From Candidatus Poribacteria bacterium (lineage in GTDB: Bacteria > Poribacteria > WGA-4E > WGA-3G): a stretch of 61,441 nucleotides of DNA. The stretch is taken from contig JAJEAG010000091.1 in NCBI GenBank assembly GCA_022824265.1, forward strand, positions 1 through 61,441, written 5' to 3'. The notes beneath the pieces were generated by a model. That model was not told the origin of the DNA and made no database searches. It saw nothing but the letters and a program-made list of their open reading frames with translations. The translations under genes and the position numbers were made by a program. Position 1 is the first letter of the stretch; each line of letters begins with the position of its first letter. Shown here one piece after another: positions 34,855 through 44,432 of the stretch.

Positions 34855-35604
34855 ATGTCTGAAAATAATGAGGTAGGTATAGAAATCAATAAAGAAAAGA
34901 ATGACAAAGAAAAAGAGAAAAATAAAAAACCAGAATTTCTAATTGATGAATCTGAAGAGGAAACGGATACGTCTCCTGAAACAGAGACAACAGAAGAAGA
35001 ACGTACAATAGAAACCGTTGAAGCAGAACTTGAAGAACTTAAAGAAGACTTTAAAAAACAACTCAAAGCAGTAGCAGAGTCTGAACGAGAACAGTATCAA
35101 GAGGAACGTGATCGTTTGCTTAGAACTGCTGCAGAAGCAGAGAATTCGAAAAAACGTATAGAAGCAAATGCTGAGAAACAACTAAAGTTCGCTAACAGGA
35201 ATATCTTAGAAGGTCTTATCCCGGTGTTGGATAGTCTTGAAGCAGCATTAAAAAGTGTTGCAGAGAAAGCGGAAGTAAGTGAAGCTTCCCCAGAATTCTC
35301 TAACTTCAGTGAAGGTGTAGCAATGGTGCATAAGCAACTTATGGATGTGTTGAAAATATATGGACTTACCCCAATTCAAGCGATAGGTGAACAGTTTGAC
35401 CCCAATCAACATGAAGCAGTCATCGCAATAGAATCGGACGAAGTCGCTGAAGGTAATGTCATTGAGGAGTATAGAAGTGGTTATCAATTGCACGACCAAG
35501 TACTACGTGCAGCACAAGTAGTAGTTTCCAAAGGAAAGGTTGAGAAAGATGTCGAATCTGAGGAGACTGACGAACAACAAGATGAGAACTCCACCGAACA
35601 ATAG
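34855..35604 (+). CDS. grpE: Nucleotide exchange factor GrpE
   Basis: GrpE releases ADP from DnaK. The 249-residue protein has a long, highly charged Glu/Lys-rich N-terminal tail (about 1-80), a coiled coil (ELKEDFKKQLKAVAES), the conserved FANRNILEGLIPVLDSLEAA, and the C-terminal beta domain with GEQFDPNQHEAVIA, YRSGYQLHDQVLRAAQVVVS. The acidic tails make it longer than E. coli GrpE. It is followed 34 bases later by dnaJ; dnaK is not in the window. Confidence 0.95.
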   Translation: MSENNEVGIEINKEKNDKEKEKNKKPEFLIDESEEETDTSPETETTEEERTIETVEAELEELKEDFKKQLKAVAESEREQYQEERDRLLRTAAEAENSKKRIEANAEKQLKFANRNILEGLIPVLDSLEAALKSVAEKAEVSEASPEFSNFSEGVAMVHKQLMDVLKIYGLTPIQAIGEQFDPNQHEAVIAIESDEVAEGNVIEEYRSGYQLHDQVLRAAQVVVSKGKVEKDVESEETDEQQDENSTEQ

Positions 35605-35638
35605 ATAAAATATAATCGTAATGTAGGTAGGATAATAT

Positions 35639-36754
35639 ATGCAGCAAAAACGGGATTACTACGACATCTTAGATGTCACTCGAGATGCTGATGAGAACGA
35701 GATTAAAAAGGCATATCGAAAGTTAGCAATCAAATATCATCCAGACAAAAATCCAGGTGATAAAGAAGCCGAAGATAAATTCAAAGAAGCCACTGAAGCC
35801 TATGATGTCCTAAGAACACCTGAGAAACGTCAACGTTATGATCAATACGGACATGCAGGTCTTGAGGGAATCAGTTCTGACTTTGGATTTGGTATAAACT
35901 TGGACGATATTCTTAATGATGTTTTTGGAGATGTATTCGGTGGATTTAGTAGAACCCAACAACGCAGACCTAAGCAAGGGCGCAGCCTACAAACTAACGT
36001 TGAAATTACACTTGAGGATGCATACAACGGTAAAGAAATTTCATTTGATGTTCCACGCATAGAATCATGTTCTGATTGTAGTGGCAGTGGGGCAGAAACT
36101 GGTTCAACGGTAGACACATGTCCACAATGTCATGGTCGAGGTCAAGTCACACAATCACAAGGATTCTTCACGATGTCCCGAACATGTCCACGTTGTCGTG
36201 GAGAAGGAGAAATTATCCAGAATCCATGTCGTAATTGCAACGGTCAAGGACGGATAAGAGTAAATCATGAGATCAAAATCAGTATTGACAAGGGAGTTGT
36301 CAACGGGTTTGAATATCGTTTACGCGGAGAAGGAGAAGCTGGAACTCTTGGGGGACCTCCCGGTGACCTTCTTGTTGTTGTACACATTAGACCACACGAA
36401 AGATTTAGTCGTGATGGTCACGACTTGATTACTTCCGCGAAAATCTCATTCGTTCAAGCTGCACTTGGTAGTAGTATAGAAATTAACGGTATTGACGGAG
36501 TCCACAAATTAGATATACCTGCTGGTACACAATATGGAGATCGTGTGCGTATCCATGGAAAAGGTATGCCAAGATATAGAAGTAGCAGTTTCGGCGATCT
36601 TGTCGTACAAGTCGCAATCGAAACACCGAGGAAACTCAATCAAGAACAACGTAGTCTCTTAGAGAAATTTGCTGAGTCTCACGGTGACTCACCAGAAACT
36701 GGACACAGTGGGTTCTGGGATAAACTATTTCGTTTTAACGATGATAATAAATAG
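35639..36754 (+). CDS. dnaJ: Chaperone DnaJ
   Basis: A 371-residue type I J protein. The J domain carries HPD at 34-36 ([10 protein letters not shown]). It is followed by a Gly/Phe-rich linker, the zinc domain with four CxxCxGxG-type repeats ([32 protein letters not shown]) between about 140 and 205, and the substrate-binding C domains ([10 protein letters not shown]). It stimulates DnaK and delivers unfolded clients. The length matches the family. Confidence 0.96.
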   Translation: MQQKRDYYDILDVTRDADENEIKKAYRKLAIKYHPDKNPGDKEAEDKFKEATEAYDVLRTPEKRQRYDQYGHAGLEGISSDFGFGINLDDILNDVFGDVFGGFSRTQQRRPKQGRSLQTNVEITLEDAYNGKEISFDVPRIESCSDCSGSGAETGSTVDTCPQCHGRGQVTQSQGFFTMSRTCPRCRGEGEIIQNPCRNCNGQGRIRVNHEIKISIDKGVVNGFEYRLRGEGEAGTLGGPPGDLLVVVHIRPHERFSRDGHDLITSAKISFVQAALGSSIEINGIDGVHKLDIPAGTQYGDRVRIHGKGMPRYRSSSFGDLVVQVAIETPRKLNQEQRSLLEKFAESHGDSPETGHSGFWDKLFRFNDDNK

Positions 36755-36795
36755 GACATTCCTGTAGTTTTCATTCAATACGTGAAACTAAAATT

Positions 36796-37683
36796 ATGCA
36801 TTGGGCACAGATAACCGTTACCACAACTTTGGAGGCATCTGAAGCCGTTGCAAACTTTCTTATAGAAATGGATGCTTGTGGTGTTGAACATAAAGATGTG
36901 TCTGACACAAGTACTTCTCTTATCGCTTATTATCCACTTGATGACCGAGTCAACACAAGATTAAACAAACTGCGAAATTTCCTTACCAAACTCCCATCAT
37001 GGGGTTTACAAACACATCCTACGAAAATAGACCTAAAACGAATTGAGCCTGAAGAGTGGACTGAAACGTGGAAGACTGAAATTCAACCCCAAAGAATAGG
37101 CAACAACCTTCTTATCGTTCCAACATGGCATAAAATCTCAACTGATGATACGACTGTTCAAATCAGAATTGATCCTGGGATGGCATTTGGTACAGGTTAT
37201 CACCCAACTACCCGTTTATCTTTGAAGATGTTGGAGCAAACAATCAAACCGAATTATCAAATTGCTGATATTGGAACTGGTTCAGGTATACTTGCGATTG
37301 CAGCGGTATTGCTTGGAGCAAAACATGTTGATGCGATTGAAATTGATGAAACTGCGATTCCTGTAGCTGAGAACAACTTCAGGATAAATGGTGTGGAAGA
37401 ATGTATTAGTTTATTCCAAGGAGATGGTATAAAGTCGCTAACTGGAAAATACGATATCATAGTTGGGAATATACTAACTAAAGCGATTATTCCGATAATT
37501 CCGTATTGTCCATCGCGTTTAAAACCCGATGGACATTTAATTTTTTCTGGTATTTTAGAGACAGAACTTGATGATGTTAAGGAGGTTTTGATTGAGAATG
37601 GATTGGAATGTGATGAGGTGACGCGTGAGGCAGAAAATGATATTATGTGGATTGCTCTTAGAGCAAAGCTTGCTAAACCTTAA
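36796..37683 (+). CDS. prmA: Ribosomal protein L11 methyltransferase PrmA
   Basis: PrmA methylates ribosomal protein L11 using SAM. The 295-residue protein has an N-terminal L11-recognition part (about 1-90), DPGMAFGTGYHPTTRLSL, the SAM motif IADIGTGSGILAIAAVLLGA, the acid in DAIEIDETAI, and VGNILTKAI. It follows dnaJ, a common bacterial order. No clear Shine-Dalgarno is visible. Confidence 0.93.
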   Translation: MHWAQITVTTTLEASEAVANFLIEMDACGVEHKDVSDTSTSLIAYYPLDDRVNTRLNKLRNFLTKLPSWGLQTHPTKIDLKRIEPEEWTETWKTEIQPQRIGNNLLIVPTWHKISTDDTTVQIRIDPGMAFGTGYHPTTRLSLKMLEQTIKPNYQIADIGTGSGILAIAAVLLGAKHVDAIEIDETAIPVAENNFRINGVEECISLFQGDGIKSLTGKYDIIVGNILTKAIIPIIPYCPSRLKPDGHLIFSGILETELDDVKEVLIENGLECDEVTREAENDIMWIALRAKLAKP

Positions 37684-37685
37684 GG

Positions 37686-37946
37686 CTATTCACTCTTTTC
37701 CTCTGCTAATCCGTGGCACAGAACACATCTCCCAACGTTGAGGTGTGGCATCGTTGGAGATGTTTCGTCTCCTTTCAAATGGCATTTCAAACATGCTGGT
37801 GCTTCAGTTTGCTCAATATGCACATCAATATATGATCGAGCAGGGGCAGCATTGAAAAAGAGTATGACCATAACAATCATATAAATGAGACCGATTACGC
37901 TGACAAGATAAAATAATACCTTTGGGTTGCCTTGTTCGGTTGGCAT
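37686..37946 (-). CDS. Small membrane-anchored diheme c-type cytochrome
   Basis: An 86-residue protein. One N-terminal transmembrane helix (about 9-30) is followed by two CXXCH heme-attachment motifs, CLKCH and CVLCH, with a possible Met or His ligand between them (SPTMPHLNVG). It resembles the NapB/split-Soret type of small electron-transfer subunit. No other respiratory genes are near. AGGAG lies upstream. It is convergent with prmA and its stop is two bases from that gene. Confidence 0.75.
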   Translation of the reverse strand: MPTEQGNPKVLFYLVSVIGLIYMIVMVILFFNAAPARSYIDVHIEQTEAPACLKCHLKGDETSPTMPHLNVGRCVLCHGLAEEKSE

Positions 37947-38033
37947 AGATAATAAGTTGACTCCTAACCTGTAGTATTCTACTCATATAATAGGATACTA
38001 AATTGTCAATTGTTCTGCAATGAAATTAGTATT

Positions 38034-38858
38034 TTAGTCGTAAAAAGGAAAAAGTATAGGTAAATTCTCTGAATTCAATTGAGAACCGTATTCACAGGAT
38101 TCAAATGCCTCTGCATATTGTATTTTGTTTCCGTCAATCTCACCGTAGAGTTCAATTAATTTATCTCTATACTTATCAGCAATTGAACTAAATCGATTTC
38201 GCAAACGTTCAGCAAGCCATTCATACCGATCATTTGGACTATTAGGTACTGATTTCAGTGTGCCACTATTGTATGGTAACCATTCATAGAACTGCGATAC
38301 ATGGCAATGAAGCATGTCTATTTTCTTATCAACAACAGTATCAATATTGACAACTACGTCTGGAGTGAAAGGATAAGGTTTTCTGAAGTTGTCACTTAGA
38401 TAGACTATAACAGGATTTTTTTCTAAATGCGATGTTAAAGCACAAATATTTGGAACGGTTACCATATATGCAGCGTCCTGTACAAGCATTGATGTATATC
38501 GATGGTCAGGGTGATAGTCGTTAGGACGGTGCGTCATAATTAAATCAGCACGAAATTCACGAATAGTGCGAATGATCTTATATCGATTCTCTAAAGTAGG
38601 CATCAATTCACCATCGTGGATATCAAGGAGTTCATAATCAATATCTATGACTTCGGCGGCTGCTTGTGCTTCTGCATTACGCCGTTTTGCTAAAGGAGCA
38701 CCACCCATTTCATGATGTCCTGCATCTCCATTGGTAACAGAGACAAATTTGACTATATGTCCTTTTTGAGTATACAGCGCAGCAACACCACCTGCTTTAA
38801 TATCACAGTCATCAGGATGTGCACCGATGACTAACACGCGAATATGTTTTGTATCCAT
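38034..38858 (-). CDS. PIG-L (LmbE-like) zinc-dependent deacetylase family protein
   Basis: A 274-residue protein of the family that removes N-acetyl groups from sugars or sugar conjugates. The zinc ligands are in VIGAHPDDCDIKAGG (His and Asp) and the distal His in DYHPDHRYTS; SVTNGDAGHH is also typical. No signal peptide is seen. AGGTGA precedes the ATG. Relatives are common next to sugar-metabolism genes in such genomes; the substrate is unknown. Confidence 0.9.
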   Translation of the reverse strand: MDTKHIRVLVIGAHPDDCDIKAGGVAALYTQKGHIVKFVSVTNGDAGHHEMGGAPLAKRRNAEAQAAAEVIDIDYELLDIHDGELMPTLENRYKIIRTIREFRADLIMTHRPNDYHPDHRYTSMLVQDAAYMVTVPNICALTSHLEKNPVIVYLSDNFRKPYPFTPDVVVNIDTVVDKKIDMLHCHVSQFYEWLPYNSGTLKSVPNSPNDRYEWLAERLRNRFSSIADKYRDKLIELYGEIDGNKIQYAEAFESCEYGSQLNSENLPILFPFYD

Positions 38859-38921
38859 TTTATTTCACCTATAAATATATAACAAATACATTTTTTACAA
38901 AACTATGAGAAAAAAATAAAT

Positions 38922-39731
38922 ATGAAAATTATACAATATTACTCACATAAAATATACCATATAACCTTATTAATTACAGCAATACTTAGTGTGGCAACTT
39001 TTTCAGGTTGCGAGGATAGACATAGACAGATTGTCGGTGGAGTAATCTTCTTTGAAAATGAAACCTGTGATTTCACTATTGTTGACGGTTTAGTAGTTCC
39101 TGACTGCAGACCTGCGCTAAAAATCGAAGATGAAAATGGCGAAATTTCATATTTTGCTTCTGTAACAGATATCAACAATGTTTACGATGGAGACACAATC
39201 AACCGTCTCACATTCTTAATTCACCGTTTTGAAGACGGTCCAGAACCTGAGAATCTCGATATCTGGCCAGGTATAGAAAAACGTGAAGACGGAATATATG
39301 CACACACAAATGTACGCTTTTCCGGTGTCGATGCTGCTGAAGTTACACGGAGAGGTTCTTGGACAGCAGAAGAAAAAGAACGTATGGTAATCCGAGGCAA
39401 ACTTACTCGTGATTATCTGAGATCTCTCGTAGAAAAATCTGTGTATAGTAACATACAACGAGCGATAGAAATTCGAAATCCAGAATTCGGTTCATACGTT
39501 GGTAGGACTGTCGCCGAAGTATACCTACATATTAACGGTGAACGAATAGACCTTGCACAACACCTGTTTGAAACCGGATATGCAGTACCTTATATACAAA
39601 GTAATAATTTCAATTGGGGAACAGAAGTTCTCGACTATCAAGGACGTTATGACATGCTTGACATAGAAAATCCTTTCGTTCCAGAGGGAGGTGAACCGCC
39701 CGATCCTTTCGGTGAAATCGTCTTGCCATAG
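38922..39731 (+). CDS. Lipoprotein with a staphylococcal-nuclease-like domain
   Basis: A 269-residue protein with a lipoprotein signal and lipobox FSGC. Residues about 75-215 show the thermonuclease pattern: VYDGDTI with the calcium-binding Asp pair, VRFSGVDAAEVT with the catalytic Arg and Glu, and SYVGRTVAEVYLHINGERID followed by HLFETGYAVPY with the second Arg. This suggests a surface-anchored nuclease that degrades extracellular DNA or RNA. The tail is Pro/Glu-rich. It is divergent from the PIG-L gene. Confidence 0.75.
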   Translation: MKIIQYYSHKIYHITLLITAILSVATFSGCEDRHRQIVGGVIFFENETCDFTIVDGLVVPDCRPALKIEDENGEISYFASVTDINNVYDGDTINRLTFLIHRFEDGPEPENLDIWPGIEKREDGIYAHTNVRFSGVDAAEVTRRGSWTAEEKERMVIRGKLTRDYLRSLVEKSVYSNIQRAIEIRNPEFGSYVGRTVAEVYLHINGERIDLAQHLFETGYAVPYIQSNNFNWGTEVLDYQGRYDMLDIENPFVPEGGEPPDPFGEIVLP

Positions 39732-39769
39732 GAAGAAAACGAGTAAGAGTAACTTGTAAATGTAGTGTT

Positions 39770-40169
39770 ATACCATTTCTATATGATAACAGGACATTAT
39801 TTCGTAGGTCGGGTAGAAGCGGTAGCGAAACCCATAAGCGTCAATTTAAGGAGAAAACGCGTTCGTAGTCGCGCAATTCATTGCGCCTCTTACACTCCGT
39901 AGGGGCGAGGTCCCCTCGCCCGCAGGACATGAATATCGGGCGGGGAAACCCCCGCCCCTACGAACGGGACGTGCCCAGACCCTGATAACAACCTCGTAGG
40001 GGCGAGGTCCCCTCGTCCGCAGGCCCACATACAGTCCTAAAGCCCCAGCGGGGCGAAAGGTGTATCAGAAGCACTAAACGTTACTCACTAAATTGACACC
40101 TATGGGTAGAAACGGTAGCGAAACCCGACCTACAGGACATTATGACAATTTGTCAATTAGAAATGGTAT
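39770..40169. repeat. Foldback (MITE-like) element, copy B
   Basis: 400 bases between ATACCATTTCTA at the left end and TAGAAATGGTAT at the right, with arms about 85 bases long. Shared blocks in the arms are ACATTAT, CGTAGGTCGGG, GGTAGCGAAACCCATA and CCATAAGCGTCAATTTAAGG. The interior carries GTAGGGGCGAGGTCCCCTCG twice and the AAGCCCCAG...GGGGCGAAAGG module found in copy A. The small minus-strand open frame inside is not a gene. Confidence 0.75.
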
Positions 40170-40268
40170 TAAATCCCACACTGTGTTATATCATGTAAAA
40201 TGCCGAATGCACACAAAATCTACAAATTGTTAAAAATTTAGTCATCAATTACAAAAGAGTATATATTT

Positions 40269-40736
40269 ATGAATAATTGGAAAGTTGAAGTTTACTACAA
40301 ACCTGATGTTCCTGACATTGTAGGACAAGGTATAGTTGAAGATATAGCCGACCTCGGTATCAGTGGAATTGATTCCGTACGGGTTGCATCGGTTTACTGG
40401 ATTGAAGGTTCTCTCAATGCAGAAGCTATTGACCGAATTGGTTCAGAATTACTTGCTGACCCTATCACACAGATTTACACTCACAGAAATAATTCTGACC
40501 AAACATCAAGTTGGACGATTGAAGTGCAATTCAAACCGGGTGTTACAGATGCAGTGGGTGATAGTGCTGTCAAAGGTATAAATGACATTGGCATTACTGA
40601 TGTTACCACTGTAAAGACTGGACACAAGTATTGGTTGACAGGTACACTTACATCTGAAATAGTTGAGACAATCGCACAGCAATTGCTCATGAACGATGTC
40701 ATTCAAACATACTCATACCAAGAACCGCCAACATAA
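40269..40736 (+). CDS. Tandem PurS-like protein
   Basis: A 155-residue protein made of two repeats (about 1-76 and 80-152). Each reads W-(K/T)-(V/I)-EV-x-(Y/F)-KP-(D/G)-V, then a helix with DLGI or DIGI, a strand ending in YW, a second helix, and a final strand IYTH or TYSY. This matches PurS, the small subunit of formylglycinamidine ribonucleotide synthetase, but PurS is one domain and sits with purQ and purL, which are absent here. The chain may mimic the PurS dimer or have a new role. Confidence 0.7.
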   Translation: MNNWKVEVYYKPDVPDIVGQGIVEDIADLGISGIDSVRVASVYWIEGSLNAEAIDRIGSELLADPITQIYTHRNNSDQTSSWTIEVQFKPGVTDAVGDSAVKGINDIGITDVTTVKTGHKYWLTGTLTSEIVETIAQQLLMNDVIQTYSYQEPPT

Positions 40737-40743
40737 CAGATAT

Positions 40744-41574
40744 TCACAAACTTGCGTACACACGAATAACTGTCCCTAAATGCAATCTTACCAGCATTGA
40801 AGTTGTAATTTGACGTAGGATAAATTTGATGTCTTTATGTGGACTAACTCGCCTTGGCTTCCCTAACCTAATGTCACGGAAACCATGTTTTTCAAGTAAT
40901 CTTGGTAAGGATTGAGATGAGAAATAGTATAAATGATCATGAGGATGGACATAAGGCCAATCTGACTTTTGAAGTCTGCTTTGCAATCCTCCACCATTTG
41001 GCACTTCAATAACCAATGTACTGGTTTTCTCCCCATTCTCTGAAGGTTTTAATATTCTACGCAATTCATTAAGAAACGGATTTAGCTCAGAGATATGTTC
41101 TAACACATGGTAAAGTGTAATGGCATCAAAATGTTCTGATGGAAAACTGGCATCAAAAATGTCTCCACACGTGACATCAAGTTTATGCTCTTGTTGTGCA
41201 AATGTACAACCGCTCTTAGATGGATCAATGCCATACGACTCCCACCCTTGTTCACGTGCCAAGTTAAGAAAAGTACCAATCCCACATCCAACATCCAGTA
41301 ATCGTCCCTTTCCTTGATGGTATTGCTCTAATTCTGTGAGACGTTCAGACATCTGCAACCATTCCATACTATCAGTATGTATACGTTCTACTTTGTTTGG
41401 AGGATAGTAAGTTTCAATGTAACCCTCCTCAAGCGTCTCCCTATTTATTCTTGGATTTACATATCGCAATTTGCACTGTTTACAAGAAACAACCGATAGG
41501 TCGTCTTTAATAAACAGCAATTCTGTCTCACCGCATTCACAAATAGGACAATCAATATGTTCCAATTTACTCAT
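40744..41574 (-). CDS. Class I SAM-dependent methyltransferase with N-terminal zinc knuckles
   Basis: The 276-residue protein starts with a zinc-binding part (CPICECGETE, then CKQCKLRYVNP). The SAM-binding core follows: GRLLDVGCGIGTFLNLA, SYGIDPSKSG, TLYHVLEHISELNPFLNELR. The C-terminal HPHDHLYYFSSQSLPRLLEKHGF is typical of the Methyltransf_23 group, often linked to sugar or cell-envelope modification. The acceptor is not known. Convergent with the PurS-like gene. Confidence 0.88.
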   Translation of the reverse strand: MSKLEHIDCPICECGETELLFIKDDLSVVSCKQCKLRYVNPRINRETLEEGYIETYYPPNKVERIHTDSMEWLQMSERLTELEQYHQGKGRLLDVGCGIGTFLNLAREQGWESYGIDPSKSGCTFAQQEHKLDVTCGDIFDASFPSEHFDAITLYHVLEHISELNPFLNELRRILKPSENGEKTSTLVIEVPNGGGLQSRLQKSDWPYVHPHDHLYYFSSQSLPRLLEKHGFRDIRLGKPRRVSPHKDIKFILRQITTSMLVRLHLGTVIRVYASL

Positions 41575-41598
41575 TAACTTTATTATCTCTGGTTCAAA

Positions 41599-42570
41599 CT
41601 AAAACAAAGGCAATCCTTGTGCTTCAACATATACTGAGTAAAGAGATTGGCTTCCGGTCATAAAGAGCCTATTTCGTTTTACACCACCGAAACATAGGTT
41701 TGAGCATATCTCTGGAAGGTGGATTTTTCCAATCAGTGTGCCATCCGGAGCAAAAACATGAACACCGTCATAACCATCACCAACCCAACCAGCACTTGCC
41801 CACAAATTACCGTCAACATCGCACCTGATTCCATCTGCAATCCCAGGTGACATATCACAGAAGACACTTTTGTTTTCTAAACTTTCATTGTTCACAACAT
41901 CAAAGACATAGATATTTCTCGGAGTTCCCTCTTTGTGTGTTACCCCAGTGTCAACCACATAGAGTTTATCATAGTTTGGTGAAAAGCAGATGCCATTCGG
42001 TTTTTCAAGTTCTTCTGTTACAACAGTTGCTTCTCCGGTATCTGGATCTAAACGATATACACATGTTGGCAACTCAAATTCAGCAATATGTCCTTCATAA
42101 TTGAGCATTATGCCATATCCTGGATCAGTAAACCAAATATGACCATCAGGATGAACAGCAACATCGTTTGGGGCGTTAAGCCGATTATTATTAAATTTGT
42201 CCAATAACACTGTGACAGTTCCATCATATTCAGTCCGAGTAACACGTCGTGTGCCGTGTTCACAACTAATCAAACGTCCCAGTCTATCACGAGTATGACC
42301 GTTGCTATAATTTGACGGTTTACGATATACACTGACTCTACCGTTGGCTTCCTCCCATTTCAAGATTCGGTTATTAGGTATATCACTCCAAAGCAGATAT
42401 CCACCATCGCCAAACCAAACAGGACCTTCGGACCACCGTGCCCCTGTCCACAATCTTTCTACAACAGAATTTCCGATTTTATATCTTGCAAATCGGGAAT
42501 CAATTACTTCAATCGCTGGGTCTGGATATCGTGTAATCGTTCCATCCCACTTTCTACCAGATTCACTCAT
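41599..42570 (-). CDS. SMP-30/gluconolactonase-family protein
   Basis: A six-bladed propeller that typically hydrolyses sugar lactones. From the ATG at 42570 it has 323 residues, preceded by GGAGG. Family marks are WSEGPVWFGDGGYLLWSDIP, the catalytic region RLNAPNDVAVHPDGHIWFTDPGY (in two pieces), LEKPNGICFSPNYDKLYVVD, and ADGIRCDVDGNLWAS. The metal ligands Glu, Asn, Asn and Asp can be placed in those motifs. The frame extends nine codons upstream without a better start. Confidence 0.9.
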   Translation of the reverse strand: MSESGRKWDGTITRYPDPAIEVIDSRFARYKIGNSVVERLWTGARWSEGPVWFGDGGYLLWSDIPNNRILKWEEANGRVSVYRKPSNYSNGHTRDRLGRLISCEHGTRRVTRTEYDGTVTVLLDKFNNNRLNAPNDVAVHPDGHIWFTDPGYGIMLNYEGHIAEFELPTCVYRLDPDTGEATVVTEELEKPNGICFSPNYDKLYVVDTGVTHKEGTPRNIYVFDVVNNESLENKSVFCDMSPGIADGIRCDVDGNLWASAGWVGDGYDGVHVFAPDGTLIGKIHLPEICSNLCFGGVKRNRLFMTGSQSLYSVYVEAQGLPLF

Positions 42571-42762
42571 GTTATTTCCTCCAAGTACTTTATTCACACA
42601 ATGTAGTATATCACAATTTGAAGGTTATATGGATAATTTATTCAGATTGACGACATATTAACCTATGTTCTACTTTACAATAAATATAAGAAATAAGGTA
42701 TGGAATATCGGGGGAGTCTGTGATAAAATTGGTGATATGGATCTAATCCGCAAGGAGCAAAA

Positions 42763-44388
42763 ATGAGAAGTTTTGGAACACAGGGCATTGTATATCCTGA
42801 TAAGAATTACGTCGTTCCACGAACAGAAGAAACGACTAATTTTATCGGACGTGTCAAAGAGGGGAAGTATATAGTACTCTTCGCACCACGTCAAACTGGT
42901 AAGACAACCTTCTTCAGAATGGCACTTGATGCACTTACGATAGGAGATCCAACTTACTTACCAATTCAGTTGGATTTTCAAACAATGCGTAATGTTTCCA
43001 CGGCAACTTTTTATGAACAGTTACACTATATGATTTGTAAGCAAATCAATAGTGCTTTTAATATATCTGGTAGCCTGCTATCTGAATCGCTGACACAGTT
43101 TTTAGAGAATACAACATTAACTGATCATTTATCCATGGTTAGGTTTTTTGATGGTCTTGGAGATATACTAAACTGTGATACTGACGAATCCAAACCTGAC
43201 TTCAAACGGGTTGTGCTTCTTATTGACGAGTTCAATGGAATTCCCCAGACTGCTGTAAGTGATTTCTTATATTCTTTACGTCAGATTTACCTTTCCACTG
43301 ATATACAGTGTCCCCACAGTGTTGGCATTGTGGGAGTTAAGAGCATCGCGCAACTTGACTATGACAGGTCTATCTCACCATTCAATATACAGGATGAATT
43401 TCGATTACCGAACTTTACAGTTGAACAGGTGCAGGAACTGTTTTCACAGTATACAGATGAAGTCGGTCAAACCATTGACAACGAGGTTATTCAACTCATC
43501 CATAAACAGACAGCAGGACAACCTTTCTTAGTAAATCGTATTGGTCAGATATTAACCGAGGAGTTGGATGTTCCAAAAGCAGAAACATTGACATTATCAC
43601 ATTTTGAAAAAGCACACACACATCTCATAGAAGAAAAAAATACCAATATTTCACATCTAACAACCAATATCCGAAAAGACCGCAGCTATGAAACAATATT
43701 AATGAAAATCCTAACTTCTGACGAAGGTGTGCGGTTCAACCTTCATAATGAACATATCAATGAACTTGCTACTTATGGAGTAATTAAAAAAGGTGATGAT
43801 AGCATGTGTGAGATCGTAAATCCGATATATCTCTATTGTATTATACAAGCGTTCAAGCCAGCTATCAACGGTCTGGAATCTGATTACTTTGCTGATGAAA
43901 ACATAGACGGTTATCGGTCATATCTTACATCCAGTGGACAAGTTAATTTAACTGGATTACTTGACAACTTCCGTGATTTCGTAGCACGGTCAGGATATAA
44001 AATACTTCAAGTTCCAGAAACCCCACAAGAATATGTTGGGCAGCATCTTCTTCTGACATATCTTGAACCGTATGTACAGTTAATCGGCGGTGGGATGTAT
44101 ATAGAAGTTCAGACTGGACGCGGTAAAATGGATTTACTTATCACACACAACCAGCAAAAATACATCATTGAAATCAAAATTTGGAGAGGAGAAAACCGCT
44201 ATCAAGCAGGAAAGAAACAACTTGCAGCATATCTCAAATCTGAGAACGCTTCTGAGGGTTATTATGTAGTTTTTGACCATCGTTTAGAACCAAAACCGAA
44301 AAAAGAAAAAGAAACAGTCGACGGTGTGGCAATTCAATGTTATGTAATTCCAGTGATTCAAAACCAACCTTCATCCCTCTCAGACTAA
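42763..44388 (+). CDS. AAA-like ATPase with C-terminal PD-(D/E)XK nuclease-like domain
   Basis: A 541-residue protein. The N-terminal P-loop ATPase (about 1-300) has FAPRQTGKTTFF (Walker A) and VVLLIDEFN (Walker B) as in the AAA-like PF14516 group. The C terminus (about 450-520) reads GRGKMDLLITHNQQKYIIEI and continues KIW, a PD-(D/E)XK nuclease motif with Asp, Glu-x-Lys. The pairing is common in Bacteroidetes and related genomes; its role is undetermined, and nucleic-acid processing or defence is possible. AAGGAG precedes the ATG. No partner genes are adjacent. Confidence 0.75.
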   Translation: MRSFGTQGIVYPDKNYVVPRTEETTNFIGRVKEGKYIVLFAPRQTGKTTFFRMALDALTIGDPTYLPIQLDFQTMRNVSTATFYEQLHYMICKQINSAFNISGSLLSESLTQFLENTTLTDHLSMVRFFDGLGDILNCDTDESKPDFKRVVLLIDEFNGIPQTAVSDFLYSLRQIYLSTDIQCPHSVGIVGVKSIAQLDYDRSISPFNIQDEFRLPNFTVEQVQELFSQYTDEVGQTIDNEVIQLIHKQTAGQPFLVNRIGQILTEELDVPKAETLTLSHFEKAHTHLIEEKNTNISHLTTNIRKDRSYETILMKILTSDEGVRFNLHNEHINELATYGVIKKGDDSMCEIVNPIYLYCIIQAFKPAINGLESDYFADENIDGYRSYLTSSGQVNLTGLLDNFRDFVARSGYKILQVPETPQEYVGQHLLLTYLEPYVQLIGGGMYIEVQTGRGKMDLLITHNQQKYIIEIKIWRGENRYQAGKKQLAAYLKSENASEGYYVVFDHRLEPKPKKEKETVDGVAIQCYVIPVIQNQPSSLSD

Positions 44389-44432
44389 TTCTTTTTATTC
44401 CAGGACTTACGCATAAACGGTAGGCACGCTTT

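Noticed and set aside
39846-40028. Open frame of 60 codons on the minus strand
   Set aside because: It falls inside foldback element copy B with repeat-derived, Arg/Gly-rich translation.
39770-40169. CRISPR array
   Set aside because: Repeats are palindromic and irregularly spaced with no unique spacers of constant length, and no cas genes are present in the window.
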